Positions 35,100 through 47,310 of a DNA stretch of 64,000 nt are shown here, piece after piece. Position 1 is the stretch's first letter. Every line of letters begins with the position of its first letter. The stretch is from the NCBI GenBank assembly GCA_015143295.1, contig CM026559.1, positions 24,070,826 through 24,134,825 on the forward strand, given 5' to 3'. This DNA comes from Tetracentron sinense. Lineage: Eukaryota > Streptophyta > Magnoliopsida > Trochodendrales > Trochodendraceae. The notes below the pieces were generated by a model that had not been told where the DNA came from, did not search any database, and was given only the letters and a program-made list of their open reading frames with translations. Made by a program: the position numbers and the translations under genes.

Positions 35100-37540
35100 T
35101 GTAGAGCCCTGAAACTTTTGTCCATGTATTGGAACTTGTACCAAGGCTTTAAGCCTTTGTAATCTTCTTTTTCTTTACGAAATGAGAAATCGGAAATCTT
35201 TTATAGTTTTAATAAGTTATTAAGAGGATGTATTATGGTATTAAAAAGGCCCTAGGAATATTCATGGGTGTTAAAACAATGGATGGAAAGGTTTTTAAGT
35301 GTTAAAAGGAAAATGTCTTAACACTACCCTCAACTTGGAAAAGCTCTAGTTCGCCCATATCTGATCGGAATAGAGTGATTCTTGAATTTTGGAAATGTAT
35401 TGAAACCCTCTTCGAGATTCATGTTGATCACTTTTCTGGATTTTGAGTCGAGGTATAGTCAAACGTCCAATTTCCAGAATCGGATCTGCTGCAAAAACTG
35501 GTTAATGAAACCCATTCGCATGTCACTCAGCTTTAGGGGCAAAATATTCCAATAATATAGAAGAATTAGAAAAAGTACAAAACATTAAATTTTTTTCCCT
35601 TCGAAAGATGAATCCAACGCAATTTTAATCGTCAAAATCCGATAAGAGTATCAAAAGTTATCACGAAAATACCGAAGCGCGTTTTTGCAGAAAAAACTCG
35701 CTCTAGCGAGATCCAAACTTGCTCGAGCGAGATTAACAAAAAATGAGTTTTTGAGTCCCAGGAGTAACTCGCTCGAGCGAGACCCAAGCCCGCTCGAGCA
35801 AGATTGCCCAGAAATATTTTTTTTGGGGTTTTTCACAACCTAAACGATATATATACCCAATTTTCAGGGTTCTAAGGTTTCTAACACTTAAAAATGGACT
35901 TTTTGAGAGGAAAAGAATGAAACCTAGGTTTCCAAAGAGGGATTTTGTGGGAGACCAAGGAGGAGCTCGAAATCCACACTTCTTTAAGCTTCCACAAGCT
36001 TGAATCTTCTTCCTAGAGTGTGGATCTCCATCTCCAAGCCCAAGCTCGAGTTAGATCATCCTCAAACCCTTGGATTCTTCAAATCCAAGGCAAGGCAAGC
36101 AAAGATCACCTCCTCTAAGCACGAACAACAACTTCTACGACCATTTTCGTGGGATTCTCTCCTATTTGAAAGTCGGTACCTTTTGCTACCATTCTAATTC
36201 ATATTTTTCTCCTTTTTCTTCATTTCTATGATTTTTCCCCATTATCTAAATATGTTAATGCTATAGGATGAATGAATGGAGGATGTTGGGCGATGGATGC
36301 CATGTGTGTGATGTGTTGAAATAAATGGGAAGGGCATTTTACCAAATAATGAACACACAATGTATGATGGGTGGATTGGATGATTTATTAATCAAGAAAA
36401 GCATGAAAATTCTAGGGTTTATGTTAGTGTGTTACTTACTTTCTAGAATGGCATGTGGTAAATGAATGTTTCTTTTAAATGAATTGTATCTATGAAATCC
36501 CATATGTCATGTTTAATTCCAAGTTATAGTATGTACCCGAATTCACAAGCACAGCATGCATGACATGGCTCATCGATGTTTCCAAGAATAAAGGTTTTAA
36601 CACTCAATTCACAAACGCCAAGACAAGACATAAGAGGGGGTTTTACACCACCCTCCCTCGCAAGTGCATAAGAGGGGGTTTTATACCACCCTCCCTCATA
36701 AGTCGCATTCATATAAAAAGAGGGGTCTCCCCTCCCTCGCAAGTGCATTGCATAAGAAGGGGTTTTACACCACCTTCCCTCACAAGTTGCATAAGAGGGG
36801 TCTCCCCTCCCTCACAAGTGCATTTCATTCCAAGCACGCATGACACGACATGACAAGCATGACACGCATGATACAACAAGACAAGCAAGACAAAACACGA
36901 TAAGACAAGTTTTCAAGCACGAAAAGAGTGTTTTAAGTTGAGTCAAGTGCACGATGATTTTCAAGAGTTTTTCCCGGCTTTTTATGTGATGCAAGCATGA
37001 AATATATATTATTTTCTTTCCTGTTATTTATACTAACTGCTTCCTGCTTTATATTGTGATTGATTGCTATGCTATGACTGTTGGTTAGTATTTGGTACAC
37101 GCTGAGTATTACATGCTCAGCCGTACGTTTATGTCGGCAGGTACTGAGGGAGCTGCTGCTCCATTCGACATCTGTGCTCCTGGCCCATGGGTGGAAGAGG
37201 AGTACGTTGAGGAACCTGTGGAGGAACCTCCCGTAGAGGGCTACTACGAGGTGGTAGATTCTGAGTGATTTTCTGTGGGTGTGAGCTTGAGAGATTTGAT
37301 TGATGTATTTTGACAGGCCTGTCCGCACCTTCTTTTGTGTATCTTTTGTATAACTTGGATCATGTATATATACAAATAGATGTTTTGGTTAGACTTTCAC
37401 TGTGCTTTGTAGTTATGTTTCTGCTTTTATGTCCTCTATTGTATGCCCTAAGTACATTTTGTAAGTTGGTTTGTCAAGCAAGTCATGATAATTCGTCCAA
37501 GATTTACTCTAACTCCTAGGGTGGGTTTCGGGGCGCGACA
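35100..37540 (+). repeat. 3' LTR of Tekay-type element
   Basis: TGTAGAGCCC to GGGCGCGACA, 2,441 bp. Collinear with the 5' LTR: palindromes 35698-35804, TATA about 35847-35855, tandem units 36630-36825, TTGGTACACGCTGAGTATT near 37090. Confidence 0.95.
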
Positions 37541-39262
37541 AATAAATTCAGTACCGACAACCATGGAGTTTGCTTTTTGAACCCCTGTGGCCCCACCTAA
37601 GCTAAGCCTAGTCTTATCTAGGGCATGGTTTGACACCCCAACCTTCGTGGGAGCTTAACCTCAAAGTTACAGCCCATCCCCATTAAGCTAGCCATGGTTA
37701 AAGTGCAAGAAACTAAAACCTTATAGAGTGTCGGTAAACATAATGCCGAAACTCTGTCATTTCATGTGCAGTGATGTTTGGGCCCATACCAGGCCCACGT
37801 ATGGCACCCCTAAGGCCCACAGTAGGTCTAAAGCCTTCCCCTCACTAAGAGCTTTAAAACCATGGGTTATGGGCCCCAGGGGTCCACCCCTAACCATGGT
37901 TAAGAACCTCTAAACTTTGGTAAAAATGCACCAAAATTGTCGATAATCCATTTGCCGGCAGTATGGATTTTTGGTTTTTTTGGGCTTTACAGTGGCCCAC
38001 AGCCCATAGGGGCCCTCCACTAACCTGACTTGACCTCGGGGGGCCATCCCAAGCTTGCCCAGGCTCTGCCCTTGCCTTAACCATGGTTAATTCGACCTTG
38101 GTTAAGAGTTAACCTTGGTTAAGTCCATCACACAAACCTTGAAAAATTCTAGAAAATCACAAAAAATCCTAAATTTTCTGAAATTTTAGAAAATGTTGAC
38201 TTTTGGCAATACAAGTTTGTTTAACCACGGTTAAATGAGCTTAACCATTGTTAACACTTGGTTTAACCATGGTTAAGCCCATTTAAACCCTGAAAAATGT
38301 CAAAAAATCATGAAAAATCCCAAATGGCATTCTAATCCCAAATCCAACCTTATAGAGTGCCTAACCATGATTATCCAGACTAACCATGGTTAGCCCCTTT
38401 CAACTTGGGGAAAATTTGGGAAAAACCCTAAAATGTTCAAACAATATTTAAGGACCATAAAACATTCTTTGGACCTTGCCTAATCTTGGTTAGCAATCCT
38501 AACCACGGTTAAACCCCTCTTGGCCTACCGGACCTAACCCTAAACCTACCGGGCTTACCCTTGGCCTACCGGGTCTAACTCAAAGCCTATCAAGCTTACT
38601 CTTGACCTCCGGGTCCACCTGAGGCCTAGCAAACCTAATCTTGGCCTACCGGACCCAACTCAAAGCTTACCGGGCTTACCTTTGGCCTACCAGACCCAAC
38701 TCAAAGCCTATCGGGCTTACCTTGACCTACCGGGCCCAATCTTGGCCTACTGGGCTCAAACCCTTAGTCTACCGAACTACCCCTTTGACCTACCAGACCC
38801 AATCAAAAATAATCAAGCACTGAACCAACCCGGTCAACCACCCCTAACCTCCCGGCTAGACCCTAAGCCACCCTTGGTGCACACACAACACTCCCCTAGC
38901 CTTGGCACGGGCTCATGTGCCAGAACTATACTCGGTCTGATCTCACCCCAATGTGAGTACGTAGGCAACCCAACTCAAGTTCGACCCTTGCTTAGCTTTT
39001 CCCTTCTAGCATTAGAATAAATTAAACCTAAGGCATTTGACTATCAATTGACATTAATTTGACTTAAACCTAGTAAGTAGGGAACCGTTGTAGAACGGAA
39101 GTGCCGGGGTGCTTAACACCTTTCCCGGGCTTAACCGAATCTCTTACTCAAAACTCTAAGCAGACCAAGACCTTATCCAATACCTGAGACTTATCCCTAC
39201 CGAATTAATAAGTGGCGACTCTGAACATAAACAAATGTGAGTAACCGAAATCCATGCTCATA

Positions 39263-40790
39263 GGACATTTTAGATAAGAAAAATAGTGAGGGACACGTTG
39301 GTTATAGAAATATCAAGTAGGGACATTTTGAGAACCAAAAAGTTTCAAGAGCATTTTGGATATAGCAAAGAAAGGGGGCGGGCGAGATGTTCTTCCAAAG
39401 CATTTTGTTAAGAAAGCGAGGAGTCCTGTTACATCATTGGTTTTTAGAAAAAAAAAATTAAAATTTTTAAACCCTGATTAAAATTCACTAACCTCTAGGG
39501 TTAAATTTTCTTTTCATATTTTTTTTTCTAAAAATTAAGGATAAGTGGGTGAACCCTAGGGGTGGGTGAATCTTAACCACAATTAAGGAGTGTTAAAAGA
39601 GACACATGGCAACCTCAGTGGCGTAACCAAACTCCAAGGAGTCCGAGAATTTCAAGTCTACTATTTTATAGAAACCAAGGATAGGAGGGTGAACTCTAGG
39701 GGTGGGTTCATTTTAATCACAGTTAAGGAGTGTTAAAAGGGACACATGGATGTAACCGGACTCCAAGGAGTCCGGTTATAAACGTGGAGAATTTCAAGTA
39801 AGAGGTAGTATGAGAATTAAGCAACATGAGTAAGGGGTAGTATGCGAATTAAGAAAAACATTTTGTCATATATATGATTATGTTAAGAGCAGTTTAGGAA
39901 TATAGAAAAAATCACCCTACATTTTTAACAGGGAATCTTAACCATAGTTAAAGAGTGTTAAAAGAGATAGATGGGGACCTCAGTGGCGTAACCGGAGTCT
40001 GAGGAGTCCAATTATATCCGTAAAAAATTTCAAGCGAGGGGTTGTATGAGAATTAAGCAAAATGAGTAAGGGATAGTATGGGAATTAAGCAAATCAAGTG
40101 TTTGTCTTATATAATGATTAGGATAAGGGTAGTTTAGGAATTACAAAAAAATAAGGCCACATATATATGGGAGGAATTCTCAATTCTCATTATATATAAA
40201 CTAGCAGGTGGCACGCACAATGCATGTGAGAGCGAGGGGAAGGAGTTAACCACAGTTAATAGGAGTTAAAAGGGACACGTGTTAACTCGTAGGTGCGATT
40301 GAACTCTCCCCAAGTTCAATCACGATTGGCTGTGATTCTATTTTTTTAAATAGATAGATGAGCAAGGGGTAGTTTAGGAATTAAAGTAAAACATTAAACC
40401 GACGTTTTGTTTTATATAAGGGTAGTTTGAGAATTTCGGAAAAATTAGGCAACGCATTATAATAGTAAAGATAAGATCTAAGATAGATAGAATAGTGGAT
40501 TTGGCTAACAATAAATAAAAATACTAATTAAAAACGTCTTCCGTCTTTCCAAATATATGAGAGATTCCGTCATGTATTTTCATTATTGGATTTGACCAAC
40601 AATAAATATGAGCTAGTTGGCATTCCCTTGAGATTTTCCTCGGCTTAACTATTTTCCAAGTTAGTTATCACGGTGCTCATTATGTTTCCTTATTAGAGAA
40701 ATTATAGATTATCAACACCAATCTTTTTTAACTCAAATCTTTTTGTATAATAGCAACCTCTTTTTCTTAGAACTGCAGAATCAAGTGACA
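39263..40790. repeat. Cluster of MITE-like fragments upstream of the neprosin gene
   Basis: Four diverged copies of a unit with GGGTGAATCTTAACCACAATTAAGG, GAGACACATGG and CCGGACTCCAAGGAGTCCGG lie at about 39538-39655, 39669-39795, 39928-40032 and 40230-40340. The unit is related to the arms of the MITE at 4719. The last 400 bases before the gene hold no clear TATA box that I would defend. No gene otherwise. Confidence 0.6.
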
Positions 40791-43700
40791 ATGGCTCTTA
40801 GAGTGAGTACGAAGGAGTTGATACTATTTGTTTTTGCCATTTCTCTTGCTTGGAGCAGCCATGGAGTGGAAGGAGAAACAAGAATATCCGAAGAAGAAGA
40901 TGCGGAGTTCGAGAGACAGCTCAAGATTATAAACAAGCCTGCCATCAAGGTCATCAAGGTAACAATATAATTCTGTAACATCCCATAGTTCTACATCAAT
41001 TACTAGAATTAATGAAGAATCATCAAGGTTTATATATGTTTTCTATAGACTCATTATGGAGATATCTATGACTGTGTGGATATCAACAAACAACCTGCTT
41101 TTGATCATCCTTTGCTCAAGAATCACAAAATTCAGGTCTACTTTCCTTTCCATTTCTCCATTTTATTTTTTTTTAGTAATTCAAGATTCTTGGTGTCTCC
41201 GTTTATGGATATTAATTGTTATACAGATGAGACCTACTTCTTTTCCAAAAGGTCTATTCGATAAAGCTTCATCATCATCAGTAGAAGAGACTTCAAATGT
41301 TATGCCTTCTGAGATAGGGCTCAAGGATAGGTGTCCACCAGGTTCAGTTCCTATCCGAAGGACTCGAAAGGAAGATCTCATTAGAGTCAAACAAAATCCG
41401 TCAAATTTTCAACCACAAACAGATAGTGCTCCTGGGCATCATGTAAGTGATTTTCCAATGGGAAATGCTCTTGTTTTATTTGCTGTTTTCATGATATGGA
41501 TTTTAATTAGCATGTAAGCTGTTGGTTTTAGCCCATTTTGCAAATAAACTATTTTGCCAAACCTGTTTGTAAATAAACTCATGCATGGAAATGAAATTAT
41601 TTTGTGATGATTTAGTATGTAAATTATTTTGTGATGATTTAGTATGGAAATTAAACGCTGTTGACCAATAATCTTTTTTGGCATGCACAGTTCGTATCAA
41701 ATTACGTTAACACTGTGCCTTACCATGGAGGTGCAGCATGGATAGCGGTATACAATCCAACAGTCTCAAAGGGCCAATTCAGTAATGCTGTAATGTGGAT
41801 AGAAAATGGAGAAAAGAATACTCTTAATTCAATACAAGTTGGATGGACGGTATGTCATTTTAATATTTTGTCATCTTTATATATAAATCTCTCTACTTGT
41901 GAATATTTAAGACATTTTCAATCGTTGGTTAATTTTACAGGTAAATCACGCTTTACATGGAGATAATCGAACCCGATTATTTACATACTGGACTGTAAGT
42001 GTCACAACCTCTTACTTCCCAATATTCATATTGGTATCTTAACATTCTCTGTGTCTCCATTTATGGATATTTTTTGTAATATATTTTATTGTTTTATCTA
42101 CAACAGGTAGATGGTTATCAAAAGACAGGATGCTTTGACACTCGTTGCCCAGGCTTTGTACAAGTTAGCACTGATACGGCTCTTGGTCTTGTTTTCGAAA
42201 ATACGTCTGTCATTGATGGCACCCAATACATTACAAAAGTAGTTATATTTCAGGTAACCAACATTACCTTCATTTACATATCTATTTAGAATTGTTAAAC
42301 TTGTTCATTTTCTTTACCATGTTTTCTAATATCAACATTGAACACCCAGCTAACAAGATACAACATAAGTACTTGGTCTTTTCTCATAAACTATAAGGGG
42401 CCAGAGTGCTAACCTCTATAGCGTTCCCCTTAAACGCTCTAAAAAAGGGTAGTTTTTTTCACAGTTTATGCCATTAATGAACGCTTGTGTTTAATGTTCT
42501 GCTAATAATCTTGCTTGATGCTTTTTAACAACAAAATTTGTTTGTCGGATGACGATGAGACTTAGTAGAAATAATTTGATTTATAAATTCATATAATATT
42601 CGGAGAGCTCATTCAAGGTGTCTCTAGAAGTGAAGGAAATACAACGGGTTTCAGAGATCTCCGTTAATGGTGTCTCTAGCAGTGACCTCATGAGTTCATC
42701 TTCTTCCATGGTTGCCGATCCACATTTCCTCGAGAATTAGGAGGGGAAGGATTTGGGAATGTATTTTATGTAGCAGAAAATTACTATATTCCCGGGATGG
42801 GGTGGGTGAATCTATATGATTTGAGATTAAACCGGATTAACTATGTGACTAGAAGATGGAATTCTTACTAAACTAGAAAGTCTTCTCTTTTAACTATCTT
42901 TGTCTTCTAGTAGTATGTTAACATATTGACAATGGGCTGGGAGTACTGCTAGCAGTAATCTCTTTCTTTCCATATAGTTGGTAAAGCATGATCAATAGCT
43001 TTTCACAGCAGCTAATATACTTCCTTTCAAGCTTAATTAACCCACAAAAGCAAATGTACAACGGCTTGCATTACTTTTCGACCATTTGTCGATTTGATCC
43101 ATTTTAGAAAATCCCAAGTCCCTAATTTGCTGAGAAACTGTTCTTATAAGGCAAGAAAAGTAGAATTCGACTATGACATTAGACCCATGGTGGCGTATTA
43201 AAGTGTAGCAAAATGAGGGACAACCAATAGAACTTAAGAATATGCGACAAACCAATAAGGCAATAAACCAAATTAATAATACATTTCATACAATCTTTTA
43301 TCAGTTTAAATATCAAGCGGAGCTCTGCATCATGCGGAGCTCCCTTTTTACCCTACATGGAGGCAAAAGTGTAATTCTTTTATTTATTTAACAAGATGGA
43401 CTTTAACTTTTGTGTCTACTATGTTTGATGGCAGGATGTATCGACCGGGAATTGGTGGTTGTCGTTTACAGAAGATGACGTCCATATTGGTTACTGGCCC
43501 AAGTCTTTACTCACTGGTTTAGCTACCTCTGCTTCTCATGTAATATGGGGTGCTGAAGTATATTCTCCGTCGAGGGAAGATAGTCCACCAATGGGCAGCG
43601 GGCTGTTACCATCCCAAGGAGCAAACAAGGCATGCTTCTTTAATGGACTACAAGTCATGTATGATTGGAAAAGTTCAGATCCTAGCCCATTACTCCTAAG

Positions 43701-43815
43701 AAGGAGAAAAATTGATAACAGTGATTGCTATGATGCCGATGAGGTCAAAGAGTTTGAGGTTCTAGATTATTATTTCTTTTTTGGAGGACCTGGAGGCTCG
43801 AATTGTGGAAACTGA
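40791..43815 (+). CDS. Neprosin-domain (DUF239) secreted protein, 7 exons
   Basis: Exons by GT..AG consensus and frame: 40791-40958, 41049-41135, 41227-41442, 41691-41849, 41941-41994, 42107-42253, 43435-43815. All introns are phase 0, total 403 codons plus TGA. An N-terminal hydrophobic signal (about residues 10-24) is followed by the neprosin activation-peptide region ([29 protein letters not shown]) and the neprosin domain ([61 protein letters not shown]). The family contains secreted prolyl glutamic peptidases such as Nepenthes neprosin, and many uncharacterised plant paralogues. The length is normal for the family. The site I would align with the first catalytic Glu reads Gln (NSIQVGWT); the second Glu appears kept in WGAEV. 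It may therefore be a non-peptidase member. No frameshift or stop in the exons. Confidence 0.88.
42254..43434 (+). other. Intron 6 of the neprosin gene (1.18 kb)
   Basis: Much longer than the other introns (90-250 bp). AT-rich with no reading frame of note. CGGAGCTCTGCATCATGCGGAGCTCC (near 43319-43344) is an inverted repeat, which suggests a small insertion. Begins GTAACC, ends TGGCAG. Confidence 0.75.
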
Positions 43816-45100
43816 TGTAGTGTTTATTTTTCAAAAATAATCCTTCTATGCTATTTTTTTCATCATCAATTCTAATGCAATGAAGGGGAGGTGTGTTTTA
43901 TTGATCTCATTTAAATGTCTATGGCTTGCAATCACTGTTTCTGGATTTGTGAGTTAAAGGTCTCTCTTTCTCTACATACATTCATTCCTGGCTTAAAAAT
44001 ATTGCATCTAGATGTTATAACTAGAAGAAACTCATCGGTACGAATAAGGAAGAGCACAACGCTGGCTGTTGTGCAATGTTGCCCGAATGTGGCAGAAGAG
44101 GATCCACGCCAGTCAAACAAACTATAATCAATCTTGATGTTATAGCGAATACAGTACGTGACGCTGATATCGCGCCTTATTCACCACATTTGAGCAACAA
44201 CCAACCATGGTAATCAAACCACAGTACCTTGCACCCGCCACTCAAGCTAGGGTGGTGAATTGCTGTCGTTAGAGGGAGGTCCAGGGATCAAAACTGGGAA
44301 GTCCTTCTTCTTTGGTGATTTGGCGGTTGGGAGACTACTCAACACAACTACTCACACTGACTCAAATTAGTAACATACATAATGTTGGGGAAATTGGCCT
44401 TTGTAGGATATTTATTTATTTGAGGAGAAAAGAAGCCTACGAAACCCAACACTTGTAAAAGAGTACTATAAACCTAAATCATACTTATCATGTTTATCAT
44501 TGTAACCATTTGTAATCCATTTATAAATACAGTGCACATTCAACCTTAAGAATAAGGCTGAAAAATATTAAGTACTCAATGGCATCTTCTTCATCTACCA
44601 TGTGTTTCCTACCATCCTTATAGAGAAAAGCAAAAAGAAGAGCTTGAGAGGGTCTCTTTTTTTTTTTTTTCGTTTTTTTTATAATTCTTATCCATGTGGG
44701 CTCAAAACAAAAGCATCTGACCGTGAGTGTTTTTTCCCTCATAGGGGAACAATTACATGTTTATTTTTTGTTATATTTGATGGTTAAAAAGTGGTTGGTT
44801 TTCTTGGTAGAATCATATATACTATTAGAGATGTTGATTTTTGATTTAAAATGAGTTTTTTTAATTAATAAAACCGGATCATTAGGATCCGAGGTTTTGA
44901 TTTTAATCATGGACTAAATCTCTTCATTAATTTATTCTTTGTTTAGGTTGGGTGTTTGATCTATCGAAAGAGAGAAAACACACTTTTAGTGCATTTCCCT
45001 CATTTCTTTAGTCCCACATTGGAAATGAAGAAAAAATCTAATGGATTTAATTGCCTCATTGGTTGCTTAGTTGTCAACAACCAAGCATGTGGTGTAGAAT
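43816..45100. other. 3' flank of neprosin gene, no gene seen
   Basis: AT-rich, with a T-rich tract near 44660-44680. TGTTGGGGAAATTGG at about 44383 and TAGTCCCACATTGGAAATG at about 45010 resemble words common at copia LTR starts, but the boundaries could not be fixed. Confidence 0.5.
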
Positions 45101-46100
45101 ATCTCTCACCAAATCATTTAGACAATAACTTGGGTGCGCGAGCTGTCCTTGCAGCGAGCACACAGGTGCAAAGGGCAAAGGGTGTTATGAGGCGCACTTT
45201 GCACGTGCGCATCGTCGCGAGTCGCTTGGGTCGTTATTTATTTTGACTAAATCAAAATCGTTCATTTAATCACAACCATTGATCTCGGTTGACCCTAATC
45301 GGATGATCATCATGGTTGATCCACCTGACATACCGATCAGGGTTCTCAGATCTGACGGCCCAGATTCAATCTGAGCCAAAGACTTGATCAGACAACTCTA
45401 GGCGCTATGAGGCGCACTTTGCACGTGCGCATCATCGTGAGTCGCTTTGTAACGATCCAAAATTTTAATATAATAAAATTATAAGTTAATAGGTCCTTAA
45501 CTAAGATTAATTAGGTAAGTGATTGATAAATTTGTGGGAAGTGGGTTTTTGTTCGGGACTGAGTTGTACTGATAAAACTTCAGTGTTTTTCTCTGAAAAT
45601 CGTACACAGCGTATGGGTCGGCTATCTTGACATTCACTCGTCGTACCGGTTCTGTCACGCATCGATTCGCGAGACCGCGAGGGTCTTGTACGTAAGAAAA
45701 TCAAGAAAACCAGGAAATTCACAGATTTTCCAAGTTCACTTGGGACTTGATATTTATCGAGTATTCCAATAGAAGTCCGCGAAACTCATACCACTGCATG
45801 TCGATCGACCGTGGGGACGAATATTTGTCGTTTCAGCAATTCATCATTTCAAACAGCGAAACCGCAACATGTTTTGTGTCCAAAATCAGGAAATTAGTGG
45901 GTTTTGCAATTTTCTTCGGGACTTACTTTTTATTGTTAAAATTTCATATTTTTCCACGAAATTCGCACAGCGGGTGTCGGACTGTCCCTAATTCGGTCAC
46001 TTGAAATTTCATCATATCGGACATCGTTTAGTAGTGTTACGGATGTCGTATATGTGTAAAGTGGGAAAAATCTGTTAAAGTAGTCAAACGGTCAAAGGAC

Positions 46101-46171
46101 CATGACATCATCATGGTGATGTCATGGTCATCATAGTGATGTCACTACCATGACATCACCATGATGTCATC
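46101..46171. promoter_or_regulatory. ATGACATCA / TGATGTCAT palindrome cluster
   Basis: CATGACATCATCATGGTGATGTCATG is followed by ATGATGTCACTACCATGACATCACCATGATGTCAT: four alternating ATGACATCA and TGATGTCAT words able to form nested hairpins. TGACATCA resembles a bZIP/CRE-like half site, but function is inferred only. Confidence 0.55.
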
Positions 46172-46589
46172 TCCACTAATACCCATCTCATTTTCTCACG
46201 TCAGTTCCAAGAGTCGAAGTTCTGCCCAATTTCTCTTTAGAGAGAGAAAAGTGTAGAGAGAGGAAAGAGAAAGTAGAGAGAGAAAAAGGAGGTCCACCTT
46301 GGGTTTTTTCGACGTGCTCGTGATGTCAGTTTTCCTCCCTGGTGCCTCGATTGGCATGTAGAGAGAGAAAGAGAGAAGTCTAGCGAGAAAAAGTGGAATT
46401 TCCTGGTTTAGGGTCTACGACCCAGTGATGTATTGAGTTTACGAACTCAATGATGTTACCTTGAGGTAGCATTGGCCTGTGTCGACAGGTATGTAGCCAA
46501 CAAAGGTTGTGATAACCTATGATGGTTGCATTGGGGAATGATGTTCTGCAAAGGCAGGTACATCCCAACAGAGGATTGGATTAAGCATT

Positions 46590-47310
46590 GTATTGTCAGA
46601 AGTGTTGTGTCTGACAAGATTTGATGTCAGACATTATTTGATGTCAGATGTGTTGTTCCTGACAAGATTTGATGTCAGAGGTGTTGTGCCTAACAGGATT
46701 TGATGTCAGACAGGATTTGATGTCAGAGGTGTTGTGTATGACAAGATTTAATGTCAAACGTGTTTTGCCTGGTATGGGTACTATCAGAGGTGTTTTATTT
46801 GGCATGATTATACTGTCAGATGTATTTTGCCTGACAGGGTTATATTGTCAAAGGTGATCCTGATAGTTAGGTGTTTCCTGTTAGTCAGAATTGCGTCCCT
46901 AGCTTGTCAGATGAATTTCATTTTCCTAACAGATCGGATGGGTTTCCTAGCTACCAGATGGGTATCCTAGCGATAGATGTGTATCCTAGTTATCAGATGT
47001 GTTGCCTAATAAGAGTGTCATATCAGAGGTGTTATGCCTAGTGGTCAGGTGTTTCCTGTTAGTCAGATGTGTGTCTCTGGCTTGTCAGATGAAATTCATT
47101 TTTCTGACAGATTGGATAGGTTTCCTGGCTATCAGATGGGTATCCTGTCGATCATATGTGTATCCTAACAATCAGATGTATTTCTTAACAATTGTGATTA
47201 TGTAAGCCGGTGTTCTCATAGTGGGAAAATATAAAGTGATATGTCAGATGTGTTGTTCCTGACAGAGTGTGATATGTCAGAGATATTGTTCCTGATAGTG
47301 GTTTAAGTCA
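46590..47310 (+). repeat. GTCAGA/CCTGACAG minisatellite in LTR
   Basis: More than 15 imperfect units of about 25-40 bp combining TTTGATGTCAGAGGTGTTGTGCCTGACAGG and ATCAGATGTGTATCCTAGC variants. Confidence 0.8.

Larger units (their letters stand above)
27493..37540 (+). mobile_element. Full-length Ty3/gypsy Tekay/Del-type element
   Basis: 10,048 bp with two LTRs, a tRNA-Met PBS, gag, protease, RT, RNase H, integrase, C-terminal chromodomain and a PPT, all on the + strand. Target duplication: GATAA (27488-27492) against AATAA (37541-37545), one mismatch. Domain order with integrase after RNase H and a terminal chromodomain places it in the chromoviruses. LTRs of about 2.4 kb and the chromodomain type fit Tekay/Del. 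It is not autonomous now: at least eight in-frame stops, two frameshifts and a changed RT catalytic residue. Confidence 0.95.
27022..39262 (+). mobile_element. Long-LTR family, copy C2 (5' truncated), interrupted
   Basis: Begins mid-LTR at about 27022, is broken by the Tekay-type element 27493-37540, and resumes at 37541 through hairpin remnants (near 37722, 37936), the TACCGGGCC array (38515-38810), AACACCTTTCCCGGG and GTGGCGACTC, to a degraded terminus ATGCTCATA near 39262. With C1 it forms a head-to-tail pair of partial LTRs. This explains why no target duplication matches ATTCG upstream of 24261. Confidence 0.65.

Noticed and set aside
41661..41966. Single-exon frames inside the neprosin gene
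   Set aside because: They read through introns. The spliced seven-exon model with phase-0 junctions explains the conserved residues better.
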